Assembly (NCBI GenBank): GCA_964649415.1
Contig: CAZYSK010000061.1
Coordinates: forward strand, 1 to 34,887
DNA: 34,887 nt
Direction: 5' to 3'
Source of the DNA: CAZYSK01 sp964649415
Lineage (GTDB): Bacteria; Chloroflexota; Anaerolineae; B4-G1
The first letter of the stretch is position 1; each line of letters begins with the position of its first letter. Under the pieces are notes generated by a model. It had not been told where the DNA came from and made no database searches. It saw only the letters and a list, made by a program, of their open reading frames with translations. Made by a program: the position numbers and the translations under genes. Below are positions 6,103-13,686 of this stretch, piece after piece.

Positions 6103-7638
6103 ATGCCTGGCGAAAGGACGTCTGCACCTTCCCTCGGACGCGCGACTAGAATCCGCCGCGTCGCATCGCTGAAGACGCCCGCAGCCTTCCGGAACCACCT
6201 GGCAGAGATCGGGGTGGACCTGCCTTTCGACGAACAGGTCACAGCGGGCACCGATGCTCCCCTGGCCCAACCATACCATCCCAAATGTAGGGACGCGGGC
6301 GCCGCGCCCTCACGCACCATCGGCAACCGGTTCTGTATCCTGCCCATGGAAGGATGGGATGGCACCATCGATGGTCACCCGACCGAGCTAACGGCGCGCC
6401 GCTGGCGACGCTTCGGTATGAGCGGCGCTAAACTGATCTGGGGCGGAGAGGCGGTGGCCGTGCGCCACGACGGGCGCGCCAATCCGCACCAACTGCTGAT
6501 CAGTCAGGATACGCTCGGCGACTTGGCCGCGCTGCGGGAGGGCCTGGTGCGCACACACGAGGCACACTTTGGCCGCAGCGACGACCTCTTGATCGGGCTG
6601 CAACTGACGCATTCAGGCCGCTTCGCCCACCCCGACGCCGGCAGGGGCCTCCAGCCCAAGATTCTGTACCATCATCCCCTGCTCGACCGGAAGCTCGGCA
6701 TCGCGCCCGATGCGCCTGTGATGAGCGACGATGAAATCAACCGCCTGGTGCAGGACTTCGCGCACGCGGCCCGCCTGGCCCAACAGGCTGGCTTCGCCTT
6801 TGTCGACGTCAAACACTGCCACGGCTACCTGGGGCACGAGTTCCTCAGCGCGGTGGACCGTGAGGGACGCTACGGCGGGAGTTTCGAGAACCGGACACGC
6901 TTCCTGCGAGAGGTGGCGGAGGGCATTCGGGCGGAGGCGCCCGGCCTGCAGATCGGCGTACGCCTCAGCGCCTTCGACTTCGTGCCCTTCCAACCCTCTA
7001 GAGGCGGATGTACGCATCCGCTTCAGCCCGGCCCAGACGGGCATGGAGAGCCAGTACCCATCGGAGATGGAGCGTACCGCTATGCCTTCGGCGGCGACGC
7101 TACAGGCGTGGGCATTGATCTGACTGAACCGCGTGCCTTTCTCGATCTGCTGGGCTCGCTGGACATCGAACTGGTCTGCATTTCGGCCGGCAGTCCGTAC
7201 TACAACCCCCACATACAGCGCCCGGCCCTGTTCCCGCCCTCAGATGCCTACGGGCCGCCCGAGGACCCGCTCGTGGGCGTGGCTCGGCTGATCGAGGTGA
7301 CAGCCCGCCTCAAACAGCACCGGCCCGATCTGGCGTTCGTCGGCTCAGGCTACTCCTATCTGCAGGAATGGCTGCCCAACGTTGCCCAACACGTCGTGCG
7401 CACCGGGATGGTGGACTTCGTCGGGCTGGGACGTATGGCCCTGCCCTACCCCGACATGGTGGCCGACGTGCTGGCGGGAAGGCCATTGCAGCGGGCGCGC
7501 ATCTGCCGCACGCTCAGCGATTGCATCACCGCTCCGCGCAACGGCCTGGTGTCGGGTTGCTATCCGCTCGACGCCTTCTACAAGGCGCGGCCAGAAGCGG
7601 CAACCCTCGCCAAGGCCAAACGCCGCCGTTCGCCGTAA
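6103..7638 (+). CDS. OYE-family NADH:flavin oxidoreductase with two palindromic inserts
   Basis: FMN-dependent TIM-barrel oxidoreductase of the old yellow enzyme family. IGNRFCILPMEGWDG marks the FMN-binding start of the barrel, followed by GLQLTHSGRFAHPD, KHCHGYLGHEFLSAVDR and GGSFENRTRFLREV, all typical of the family. A late Cys cluster (CRTLSDC, then SGCYPLD) could be a degenerate iron-sulphur site. The start is uncertain: ATG 6103 is given but lacks a clear ribosome site, and homology-like sequence begins only near IRRVASLKTPAAF (about 6151). Two segments look foreign: CRDAGAAPSR from a GTAG-led palindrome (6286-6314) and PSRGGCTHPLQ from a family 2 repeat (6994-7026). Both keep the frame. 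It closes the operon and may reduce an enone or other double bond in the sugar-acid route; the substrate is unknown. Confidence 0.82.
   Translation: MPGERTSAPSLGRATRIRRVASLKTPAAFRNHLAEIGVDLPFDEQVTAGTDAPLAQPYHPKCRDAGAAPSRTIGNRFCILPMEGWDGTIDGHPTELTARRWRRFGMSGAKLIWGGEAVAVRHDGRANPHQLLISQDTLGDLAALREGLVRTHEAHFGRSDDLLIGLQLTHSGRFAHPDAGRGLQPKILYHHPLLDRKLGIAPDAPVMSDDEINRLVQDFAHAARLAQQAGFAFVDVKHCHGYLGHEFLSAVDREGRYGGSFENRTRFLREVAEGIRAEAPGLQIGVRLSAFDFVPFQPSRGGCTHPLQPGPDGHGEPVPIGDGAYRYAFGGDATGVGIDLTEPRAFLDLLGSLDIELVCISAGSPYYNPHIQRPALFPPSDAYGPPEDPLVGVARLIEVTARLKQHRPDLAFVGSGYSYLQEWLPNVAQHVVRTGMVDFVGLGRMALPYPDMVADVLAGRPLQRARICRTLSDCITAPRNGLVSGCYPLDAFYKARPEAATLAKAKRRRSP
6286..6314 (+). repeat. Family 3 GTAG-led palindrome inside the OYE gene
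   Basis: TGTAGGGAC opens a hairpin spanning 6289-6310: AGGG, bulged A, CGCGG, loop GCG, CCGCG, CCCT, giving 9 base pairs. It encodes about CRDAGAAPSR immediately before the conserved TIGNRF motif. The shared GTAG start and AGRGACGC sequence link it to the palindrome at 2169-2192. Exact insert borders cannot be fixed without homologues. Confidence 0.65.
6994..7026 (+). repeat. Family 2 palindromic repeat inserted in frame in the OYE gene
   Basis: TCTAGAG (6997-7003) is followed by hairpin GCGGATG-TACG-CATCCGC (7004-7021). Host codons Gln-Pro (CAA CCC at 6991 and CAG CCC at 7024) flank an 11-residue insert, so removal gives VPFQ-PGPDGHGEP. The same TCTAGAG leader plus GCGGACG/CGTCCGC stem forms the array at 13489-13586; the stem differs by a paired C:G to T:A change. 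Confidence 0.82.
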
Positions 7639-7698
7639 CTGTTTGCAGCAACCGTTCGTACTAGCCGCTTCAGCGCTAAGTCAGGTATGCAAACCAAA

Positions 7699-7730
7699 CG
7701 GGCCTGCCACTCCAAGAAGTGACAGGCCCG
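7699..7730. terminator. Bidirectional terminator-like hairpin
   Basis: The stem CGGGCCTG-c-CACT / AGTG-a-CAGGCCCG with loop CCAAGA lies between the convergent OYE gene and the 672-aa protein gene. On the - strand it is followed by a T-rich TTTGGTTTG; on the + strand by ATCTT. The right arm ACAGGCCCG is shared with leader elements at 13387 and 29713. Confidence 0.7.
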
Positions 7731-7736
7731 ATCTTA

Positions 7737-7764
7737 CGCTTGACGTTTGACGCTTGACGTTCGG
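7737..7764. repeat. Short tandem heptamer repeat x4
   Basis: Four 7-mers in a row: CGCTTGA, CGTTTGA, CGCTTGA, CGTTCGG. They sit between the terminator-like hairpin and the stop of the downstream - strand gene. They share the TTGA core with the heptamers at 1304-1366. Confidence 0.75.
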
Positions 7765-7781
7765 CGTCGCCTCAGCGCATC

Positions 7782-8985
7782 CTAGTAGTCACCCTGCCCG
7801 CTGGCAAGCACCGTGAACACCGTCTCGTCCGTCACGTCGCCCAAGGAGTTGTCGTAGGCATCGAAGGCCTCGGCGCGGAACGTTTGCTCTTGGCCGGCGA
7901 CAACCGTGCTCGCGTCCGGCGAGATGACAACGTAGCTCAGTTCACCCGGTTGCACGGTCAGCCCAGTATCGGCTGTGAGTCCCATGTAGCTGCCACGGAC
8001 CGTCCAATCGCCTGCGGTATGAGCGTTGTAGAACTTGCCCCCCCAATGGCCACTATGCCCGCTCTCGACGATGTCGAAGACTGTGACTGCGGTCACGTCA
8101 CCCAGAGGATTGTCGTACGCGTCGAACGCTTCGGCGGCGAACGCCTGCGCCTCTCCCGCCGTGACGATGACCCTGTCGGGGGACATGACGATGTAGTTCA
8201 ATCCCGCCGGCCTCACGGTCAGGGCAGCATCCGCCGTGCTGCCTGCATACGAGCCCTCGACAGTCCAGACACCCGCACCGTGGGTGAAGTAGGTATTGCC
8301 CGTCCAACTGCCCCTGTGTCCACTCTCGACGATTCTGAAGGCTGCGCTGGCAGTCACGTCGCCCAGCGAGTTGCCGAAGGCGTCAAACGCTTCGACAGCA
8401 TAGTCGTTCGTCTCACCAGCGGTGACGATCGCGGCGCCGGGTGACATAGCAATCAGACTGGGTGCCGCCGGATTCACAACCAGGCCAACGTCTGCCGTCC
8501 GACCTGCGTAGTTGCCCCGCACGGTCCACGTGCCTGCAGTATGAGCGCTGTAGGCATTATCCATCCAACTGCCGTTGTGTCCCCATTCAATGATGAGGAA
8601 CGAGGTGTCGGCGGTCACGTCGCCCAGCGAGTTACCGTAAACGTCGAAGGCCTCAGCGGTGAAGGACTGGTCGGCGCCGGCGGTGGCGGTGGCCGCCCCT
8701 GGAGACACAGCGATGTAGCCCAACTGCCCGGCCGCCACGTCCAGACCGACGTCGGCACTCATCCCCTCGTATTGACCGCGCACTGTCCACGTGCCCGCAG
8801 CATGAGCGACGTATCGGTTGGCTATCCAGTCACCCCCGTGACCACTCTCGACGATCGTGAAGTCGGTGTCTGAGGTCACATCGCCCAGCAGGTTGCCGTA
8901 GGCATCATAAGCCTCAGCCGTGAAGCCATGCGAGCCACCTGCGGTGACTGCTGCCTCGCCAGGAGAGAGGAGAATCCGGCTCAAC
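7782..8985 (-). repeat. Tandem 261-bp Ig-like coding repeats
   Basis: The conserved CACGTCGCCCA segment recurs at 7833, 8094, 8355, 8616 and 8877, exactly 261 bp apart, so each unit is 87 codons. Units differ at many positions, indicating older duplication than the DUF11 array at 14594. The last unit in coding order is cut short by a TAG. Confidence 0.93.
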
Positions 8986-9800
8986 TCACCAGGCTTCACA
9001 TTCAGCACGACCTGGACCTCCTGGCCCTTGTAGGTGCCCTGGACAACCCAGGTGCCCGCCGTTTGGGCCGTGTAGCGATTAGCACGCCAGGTGCCCTCCG
9101 GCTGTGCAGCCTGGTCGACCACGTCGCTGATCATAGCGGCACCACCGGCAGCGGCGCCCGGAGCAGCGGATGCACGGTCGACGTCCGCTGAAGCCTCACT
9201 CGCCTGAAGCGGTTTGCTCGCGGTCTCGATGGCCGTAACCACCACGTCCACGCGCACGGTCTGGCGATCGGCAGTCGGGAGATAGAACGTCTCACTGTGA
9301 GCCAGCAGACTGCCACCACGGTCCTCGTAGACGGTCCAGCGGAACGGTCCGTAGCCGAAGTCCTCCTCCGCCACCCACCACGTCTTTCTCCCCTCACCGT
9401 CCAGGACCTCATCGAACGCACCCTGCCACTCTTCGACGTCACGCCACTCGCCCATGTCGTTCTGTCGCTGGACCACCGTCCAAAGCGCCAGCCAGTTGGC
9501 GGAGCTCCAGCCTTGCGGCGCTTGGAGTCGCAACTCGATGAAGCCCCCAGGCTGCGGCTGAGCAGCCCCGGCGGGCGCCGGAGGTTCTGCCGTAGGCCGA
9601 GGCGGAAACGTGGGTATCGGCTGAGCCGTCGGCCGGGGCGGCAATGGAGGCACATCTGAAAGCCCGGATTCGGGCCGGACAACCCAGTAGGACGGGGCAG
9701 CCCGCGTCACCGATGCCGGCAACACGACGGCCACGAGAACGGACACAATACTAACGATGACAATCAAATAGTTGCTTGACTTGCGATTTGGCTTACTCAT
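7782..9800 (-). CDS. Exported Ig-like repeat protein, C-terminally truncated
   Basis: A 672-aa secreted protein. ATG 9800 is chosen over the ATG at 9818 because AGGGATAAG precedes it and the signal peptide (MSKPNRKSS, then a hydrophobic stretch ending TRAAP) starts there. After a proline-rich segment with two PPRP motifs comes a WWV/FYLPTADRQ-containing domain (about 85-190). Then come one degenerate and five 87-aa Ig-like repeats of the form SPGxxxxTAGxxxxFxAEAFDAYGNxLGDVT...ESGHxGxWxxNxYxAHTAGTWTVRGxY. The fifth repeat stops at ASGQGDY, halfway through the fold, and the YLPLV motif, CARDB-like domain and PPRP tail of its upstream paralogues are absent. It therefore looks 3'-truncated, possibly non-functional or anchored otherwise. 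It is the last gene of the surface-protein cluster. Role is probably cell-surface or matrix; no enzymatic motif seen. Confidence 0.82.
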   Translation of the reverse strand: MSKPNRKSSNYLIVIVSIVSVLVAVVLPASVTRAAPSYWVVRPESGLSDVPPLPPRPTAQPIPTFPPRPTAEPPAPAGAAQPQPGGFIELRLQAPQGWSSANWLALWTVVQRQNDMGEWRDVEEWQGAFDEVLDGEGRKTWWVAEEDFGYGPFRWTVYEDRGGSLLAHSETFYLPTADRQTVRVDVVVTAIETASKPLQASEASADVDRASAAPGAAAGGAAMISDVVDQAAQPEGTWRANRYTAQTAGTWVVQGTYKGQEVQVVLNVKPGELSRILLSPGEAAVTAGGSHGFTAEAYDAYGNLLGDVTSDTDFTIVESGHGGDWIANRYVAHAAGTWTVRGQYEGMSADVGLDVAAGQLGYIAVSPGAATATAGADQSFTAEAFDVYGNSLGDVTADTSFLIIEWGHNGSWMDNAYSAHTAGTWTVRGNYAGRTADVGLVVNPAAPSLIAMSPGAAIVTAGETNDYAVEAFDAFGNSLGDVTASAAFRIVESGHRGSWTGNTYFTHGAGVWTVEGSYAGSTADAALTVRPAGLNYIVMSPDRVIVTAGEAQAFAAEAFDAYDNPLGDVTAVTVFDIVESGHSGHWGGKFYNAHTAGDWTVRGSYMGLTADTGLTVQPGELSYVVISPDASTVVAGQEQTFRAEAFDAYDNSLGDVTDETVFTVLASGQGDY

Positions 9801-9850
9801 CTTATCCCTAGCCTCCATATCTTACTGACCCTACCCCTTTGGAGCTTGCT

Positions 9851-9899
9851 GGACCTGACAGGTCTCCAGCGTTCCTGCCTTTTGCTTCCTGTCAGGTCC
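9851..9899. terminator. Perfect 12-bp inverted repeat between surface-protein genes
   Basis: GGACCTGACAGG (9851-9862) is mirrored by CCTGTCAGGTCC (9888-9899) around a 25-nt loop. It starts 16 nt after the stop of the 991-aa gene and lies upstream of the 672-aa gene. There is no U tract, so it may stabilise or process the mRNA rather than terminate it. Confidence 0.6.
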
Positions 9900-9915
9900 A
9901 GAGTCACGCCATAGC

Positions 9916-12891
9916 CTAAGGCCTGGGCGGCATACGATCAACCCTTGTCCCATCCAACCGTCCGCGGTCGACTGCATCCCCTTGCGTCCCGGTCCCCTCG
10001 CCTGCGCCCGACCGTCCGCTGCCAGCGCTGGTCGCATACACGGGCCCGCTGATGTTGTTGTAGTCGCCTCCTGCGATCTCGTGGTTCTCCAGCACCGCAC
10101 CGTACGTGGTGTTGACGTTGGCCGAGTCCACCTGGACATAGACAGGCGTACCTGCCGCCAGTGACCCGGAGAAGTTGCTGTACTCCGGCCAGTAGTAGGC
10201 ATCACCATCGGTCAGTGTGAGCGTATCCCCTGGCTGTAGCGGCAGCCCCGGCGCTGCGATGCCCCATACCATACCCTCGCTGCCGAGCATGTCCCAAGTC
10301 TGATTGACGCTGCTCGGGACTGGATCGGGAGCGATGTACAGATCCACCCAGAACACGTCGCCGACATCCACCGGCTCGTTGCCCTGGTTCTTGATGACGA
10401 CCTGCACCCCGTCCCCGGTGACCGTCAACTGATGCACCACCAGATCGGGGCCAGGGGTGGGCTCAGGAGAGGGTCCCGGTGCCGGGACGTTGTAGTTGAC
10501 CGAGACAACAGGCAGGTAGACCCAGTAATCCAGTGGAGCTGGCGAGCCTCCGACGTGGACCAGCGCCGTGTCGGTGGCTGCCACACTGTCTTCCAGCGGC
10601 GTTGTGCCCACGACCGTGGCGCGATTGATGAAATCGCCCGTCACGTCATTGCCGTCCACCGTGCACTCGTAGCTGGTGCGGGCTCCAGGGGCCAGGCTGG
10701 CAAAACTGCGATTGCAGTCAGCAGCTTTGGGCAAGGCATCCGTGACCGTCACGTCCGTCAGCGTCGTACTGCCCGTGTTGCTGACGACAATCGTGAACGT
10801 CACGTCAGAGCCACTGGGCACGGTTTGGACATCCGGCAACTTGGCGATCTCGATGTCTGATTCGGTACCGGAGTGAATGACAGTCACCGGAACCGAGTCA
10901 GATCCACTCACCGGGTTGCCAAACGTATCGCTGCCTGAAGCCTCCGCGGTGTTCTCAATCATCCCCGCCTTGTTAGGCACAACTACGATCGTGACCGTGG
11001 CGGCAGCGCCGTCATTCAGGGTCCCCAGCGGGCAGACGACCGTGCTTGTCCCACTGCAACCACTCCCCTGGCTCGGCGTAGCCGAGCTAAGGGTCACGTC
11101 GCCTGGAAGCACGTCCGTCAAACCCACGTCCGCGACCGCCGAAGGTCCGTTGTTAGTGACGACAACCGTGTAGGTCAGGGTCTCCCCCACACTCAGTTCA
11201 TCGGTCGAACTGGTCTTGGAGACAGACAGGTCCGCGGCAGGCACGACTTGCAGCGTGTCCGTGTCAGCCAGGTTGGCGTACTCGCCGGTCACTGTCCAGT
11301 CCCCGGCCACCTCGCTGGTATAGACGTTGTCCAACCACGATCCCCCTGCTCCGGTCTCAATGCTGAAATCCGTCTCGACGGTGACATCCCAAGTCTGTCT
11401 GCCATCGTCCACACTCGCCGTATAGGTGGCCGCCTCGCCAGCAACAACCGGCGAGCTATCCGGGGCAATGGTCAAGGTGGCCGGTATGTCCTCGTACGAG
11501 ATGCTCACCTTGTGCAACACGGGTGTCGTCAGTGGATCCGTGGTGCTCAACGTAGCCTCATACTGGATCCATCGGCCCGGGTCGTTCGTCATAGGCAGAC
11601 CACTTTGAGCGTAGTTTACCCACGAAGCTGTGCCCAGCCCCGTCTGTGTGGCCGCCGTACGGACGCGCAGACTGATATCTGTGCCCGAAGGCACAGTCTC
11701 ATCCCAGGTGAGTTCCTTCCAGCTAGCGAAGAACCCCGCGTCATACGCGATAGAGAGGACCTGCCCCTGGCCTACGTATCCCACCTGCTCCGTTCCCAGG
11801 GTCAAGGACGGCTCCTGGGCCACCCGCAGGCGAGCCTTGACCCAATCAACCTGCATCGGCACATAGCGAGCGTTAAACAGCGCGAAGATCCCGCTATCCG
11901 GTACTCTGCTAGACGTACTCCAGACCTGTGCGCCGTCGATAGACCAACGGGCGAGGCCCGGTGCCCAGTCGACAACATACGTGTGGGGAACCAAGAGACC
12001 TTCACTCGGGTCAGAGAGCAACGTGTAGTTCTCCAGACCGTTATCGCGCGTCGAAGCCAGGAAATTGTAGGGCGCATAGGTCTCCTGGAAGATAACCCAG
12101 TTGGAAGCACCGGCTGGGCTGCCTTCCCAACCCCACCAGGCAAGATTATTTTCCGCGCCCAACTGCAACCTCATCTCCAGCACACCGTAGGTGAAAGCGG
12201 TGGTGTCGATAATGTAGGCACCACTGGCGAGCTGGGCTTTTCCATCACTGACGAAGACCGTACCGGACTTGGTCCAGCGTGGATCCAGCGAGCTTCCCGC
12301 GAAATCGTCCCACAAAGCGTAGACCTGGCCCCGATCCACCGGGGGCGCGCCTGCGGACGGATTGCCGTAGTATATGTAGTAGTCACCGTCGCTCCCACTA
12401 CCCGGAATTGAGGCCTGCGTCTTGAACCAGATCTCCGTGTCTGGAGCGTTAAACGCCGTCTCGGCCACGCGATCCAACTCCACCAGCGTCCCGCCGTTGT
12501 CCCACACCACGCGCAGGTCATTGCCATCCGCGCGCAATTTGCCCCCACCCACGAGGCCGGCTGTGTCCAGGACCAACTTCACCGAGTAGCCAACCGGCAA
12601 TGCACCAGTGGTGTTGTTCTCCACCGTCACCTGGCGCCGATACCGCCAGCCCGGTACGCCGCCAACAGAGAGCGTGCCCGACTCCTCCAACAGCACGCTG
12701 CCAGGCTGAGTGACCGCATCGGTATCTGTCAGGGTGTCGCTCAGGAAATCCGCCTGAGTGTCCTGTATCCACGTGTACATGTCGGCCAACACGACGCCCC
12801 CACCATTCGCAAACACCACCGCGAGTATGAGTGTCAGGACTGCCGTCAACGCCATGCCCCGCCTGGTTCTCAATCGCACTACTCTTGACAT
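9916..12891 (-). CDS. Exported modular surface protein (DUF2341, Ig-like, DUF11, CARDB-like)
   Basis: Secreted protein of 991 aa; ATG 12891 has GGAGGT 7 nt upstream. Domains in order: signal peptide 1-36 (ending VVLAD); a linker DTQADFLSDTLT...TQPGSVLLE that also occurs in the 2694-aa protein; DUF2341 at about 81-185 (WRYRRQVTVENN to YYIYYGNPSAG); concanavalin-like fold to about 365; an Ig-like domain at 473-550 of the kind repeated in the 672-aa protein; two DUF11 domains (about 553-670 and 678-780); VYLPVV near 791; a CARDB-like domain 815-952 (PDLVVHQLTVTGDGVQVVIKNQG ...); a Gly-rich linker; and the terminal RMPPRP. Such domain strings are typical of bacterial surface adhesin or matrix proteins. 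No catalytic residues are evident. It lies downstream of the remnant gene and upstream of the truncated paralogue, all on the - strand. Confidence 0.87.
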   Translation of the reverse strand: MSRVVRLRTRRGMALTAVLTLILAVVFANGGGVVLADMYTWIQDTQADFLSDTLTDTDAVTQPGSVLLEESGTLSVGGVPGWRYRRQVTVENNTTGALPVGYSVKLVLDTAGLVGGGKLRADGNDLRVVWDNGGTLVELDRVAETAFNAPDTEIWFKTQASIPGSGSDGDYYIYYGNPSAGAPPVDRGQVYALWDDFAGSSLDPRWTKSGTVFVSDGKAQLASGAYIIDTTAFTYGVLEMRLQLGAENNLAWWGWEGSPAGASNWVIFQETYAPYNFLASTRDNGLENYTLLSDPSEGLLVPHTYVVDWAPGLARWSIDGAQVWSTSSRVPDSGIFALFNARYVPMQVDWVKARLRVAQEPSLTLGTEQVGYVGQGQVLSIAYDAGFFASWKELTWDETVPSGTDISLRVRTAATQTGLGTASWVNYAQSGLPMTNDPGRWIQYEATLSTTDPLTTPVLHKVSISYEDIPATLTIAPDSSPVVAGEAATYTASVDDGRQTWDVTVETDFSIETGAGGSWLDNVYTSEVAGDWTVTGEYANLADTDTLQVVPAADLSVSKTSSTDELSVGETLTYTVVVTNNGPSAVADVGLTDVLPGDVTLSSATPSQGSGCSGTSTVVCPLGTLNDGAAATVTIVVVPNKAGMIENTAEASGSDTFGNPVSGSDSVPVTVIHSGTESDIEIAKLPDVQTVPSGSDVTFTIVVSNTGSTTLTDVTVTDALPKAADCNRSFASLAPGARTSYECTVDGNDVTGDFINRATVVGTTPLEDSVAATDTALVHVGGSPAPLDYWVYLPVVSVNYNVPAPGPSPEPTPGPDLVVHQLTVTGDGVQVVIKNQGNEPVDVGDVFWVDLYIAPDPVPSSVNQTWDMLGSEGMVWGIAAPGLPLQPGDTLTLTDGDAYYWPEYSNFSGSLAAGTPVYVQVDSANVNTTYGAVLENHEIAGGDYNNISGPVYATSAGSGRSGAGEGTGTQGDAVDRGRLDGTRVDRMPPRP

Positions 12892-13003
12892 CGCTCTTAC
12901 CTCCAGTGCCCTTATGTTTACTACTATGCCCCTATGTCGTGCTCAATAGGTGAACAACCGATTACGGATTCCTTAAAACAAGCCTCCGCCCATATCTTTC
13001 TAG

Positions 13004-13045
13004 CGGTGAGGTGCCAGGCACTCCGTGGCGACTGACACCTCACCG
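13004..13045. terminator. 10-bp inverted repeat after the remnant gene
   Basis: CGGTGAGGTG (13004-13013) pairs with CACCTCACCG (13036-13045), 5 nt after the remnant's TAG and about 110 nt upstream of the 991-aa start. The left arm continues as GCCAGGCAC, similar to the AGGTGCCAGG palindrome at 21531. There is no U tract on the - strand. Confidence 0.5.
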
Positions 13046-13050
13046 GTTCC

Positions 13051-13308
13051 TATGGTCGCGGCGGCAAACGATCAGCCTGCATACCCGGGTTCCCGTGTTC
13101 CGTCGTCCCTACAAAGGCGCCATTCCGATGACGCGCCGTTGTCTCCATGTCTCCAGAACCCATCGGCATGCCGCTTTCATCACTCAATGGTACTGCCGTC
13201 CGGATGGTCGTCGGCGAACGCCACGCCCGTCCACGGCGTGAGTGCGAGGACTAGGGCCAACGTCAACCCCAGAGTCAGTGCAATTGCCAGTCGAATCGTT
13301 CTTGACAT
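13051..13308 (-). pseudogene. Collapsed remnant of a surface-protein paralogue
   Basis: The 5' end is intact: a GGGGGAG ribosome site, ATG 13308 and a clear signal peptide (MSRTIRLAIALTLGLTLALV, cleavage near AFA-D). The frame ends at TGA (13180-13182). In another frame the following sequence encodes GMPMGSGDMET, a family 1 repeat read as ARHRNGAFVG, then GNPGMQADRLPPRP and TAG at 13051. That tail aligns with the C-terminal tail of the 2511-aa neighbour (SSGDMDTGG...GDPGIEADRLPPRP), also at DNA level (TCCATGTCTCCAGAAC on the + strand). The whole middle of a giant gene therefore seems deleted, joining signal peptide and tail out of frame. Alternatives are a short secreted peptide of about 42 aa, or an assembly error near the adjacent gap. 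Confidence 0.7.
13102..13137 (-). repeat. Family 1 repeat copy inside the remnant gene
   Basis: Core GGCGCCATTCCGATG-ACGCGCC (13116-13137), preceded by CCTACAAA as in the arrays. The stem is imperfect because of an extra A-C. It splits the tail region that is continuous in the 2511-aa paralogue, and the tail frame stays open through it. Confidence 0.75.
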
Positions 13309-13386
13309 GAGACTCCCCCTGGTCGTCCACCCTTGCCCGCTCAGTATCGCACATTCCCAGAGCATGAATAACCAAAACACGAAACG

Positions 13387-13427
13387 GGCACGTCGCCAGC
13401 GCACAACAGCGCTGGAACAGGCCCGCC
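13387..13427 (-). promoter_or_regulatory. Conserved leader hairpin element, copy 1
   Basis: A 41-bp element with stem CCAGCG/CGCTGG (13396-13401, 13410-13415), an 8-nt loop and the tail AACAGGCCCGCC, located 79-119 nt upstream of the remnant's start codon. A second copy with 8 differences, one of them a compensated stem pair, precedes the 2694-aa gene at 29713-29753. Function unknown. Confidence 0.45.
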
Positions 13428-13488
13428 CAATTGGCCAGGCGACACCGCTACCCTCCAGGTCTACGATGCCGCTCAAGCACCTTCCCTA

Positions 13489-13586
13489 TCTAGAGGCGGA
13501 CGTCTGCGTCCGCACCATCCCCATCTAGAGACGGACGTCTGCGTCCGCACCATCCCCATCTAGAGACGGACGTCTGCGTCCGCACC
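13489..13586. repeat. Family 2 palindromic tandem repeat (35-bp unit), array cut by gap
   Basis: TCTAGAG starts at 13489, 13524 and 13559, exactly 35 bp apart. Each unit has a hairpin of 6-7 bp, (G/A)CGGACG-TCTG-CGTCCGC, followed by ACCATCCCCA. The third unit runs into the N gap, so copy number is unknown. One diverged single copy is inside the OYE gene at 6994-7026. Confidence 0.92.
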
Positions 13587-13686
13587 NNNNNNNNNNNNNN
13601 NNNNNNNNNNNNNNNNNNNNNNNNNNNNNNNNNNNNNNNNNNNNNNNNNNNNNNNNNNNNNNNNNNNNNNNNNNNNNNNNNNNNNN
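13587..13686. other. Assembly gap (100 N)
   Basis: Exactly 100 undetermined bases, a likely scaffold placeholder, placed in the family 2 array. The distance between flanks, and whether further surface-protein sequence lies here, are unknown. Confidence 0.98.

Noticed and set aside
6241..6320. ACCATC direct repeats flanking the palindrome at 6286 as a target-site duplication
   Set aside because: The two copies are 41 bp apart, not a multiple of three, so removal would break the frame; the first is also out of codon phase. Probably chance.
13183..13476. 98-aa protein starting upstream at 13476
   Set aside because: The ribosome site and signal peptide point to ATG 13308; the upstream part lies over the leader hairpin element.
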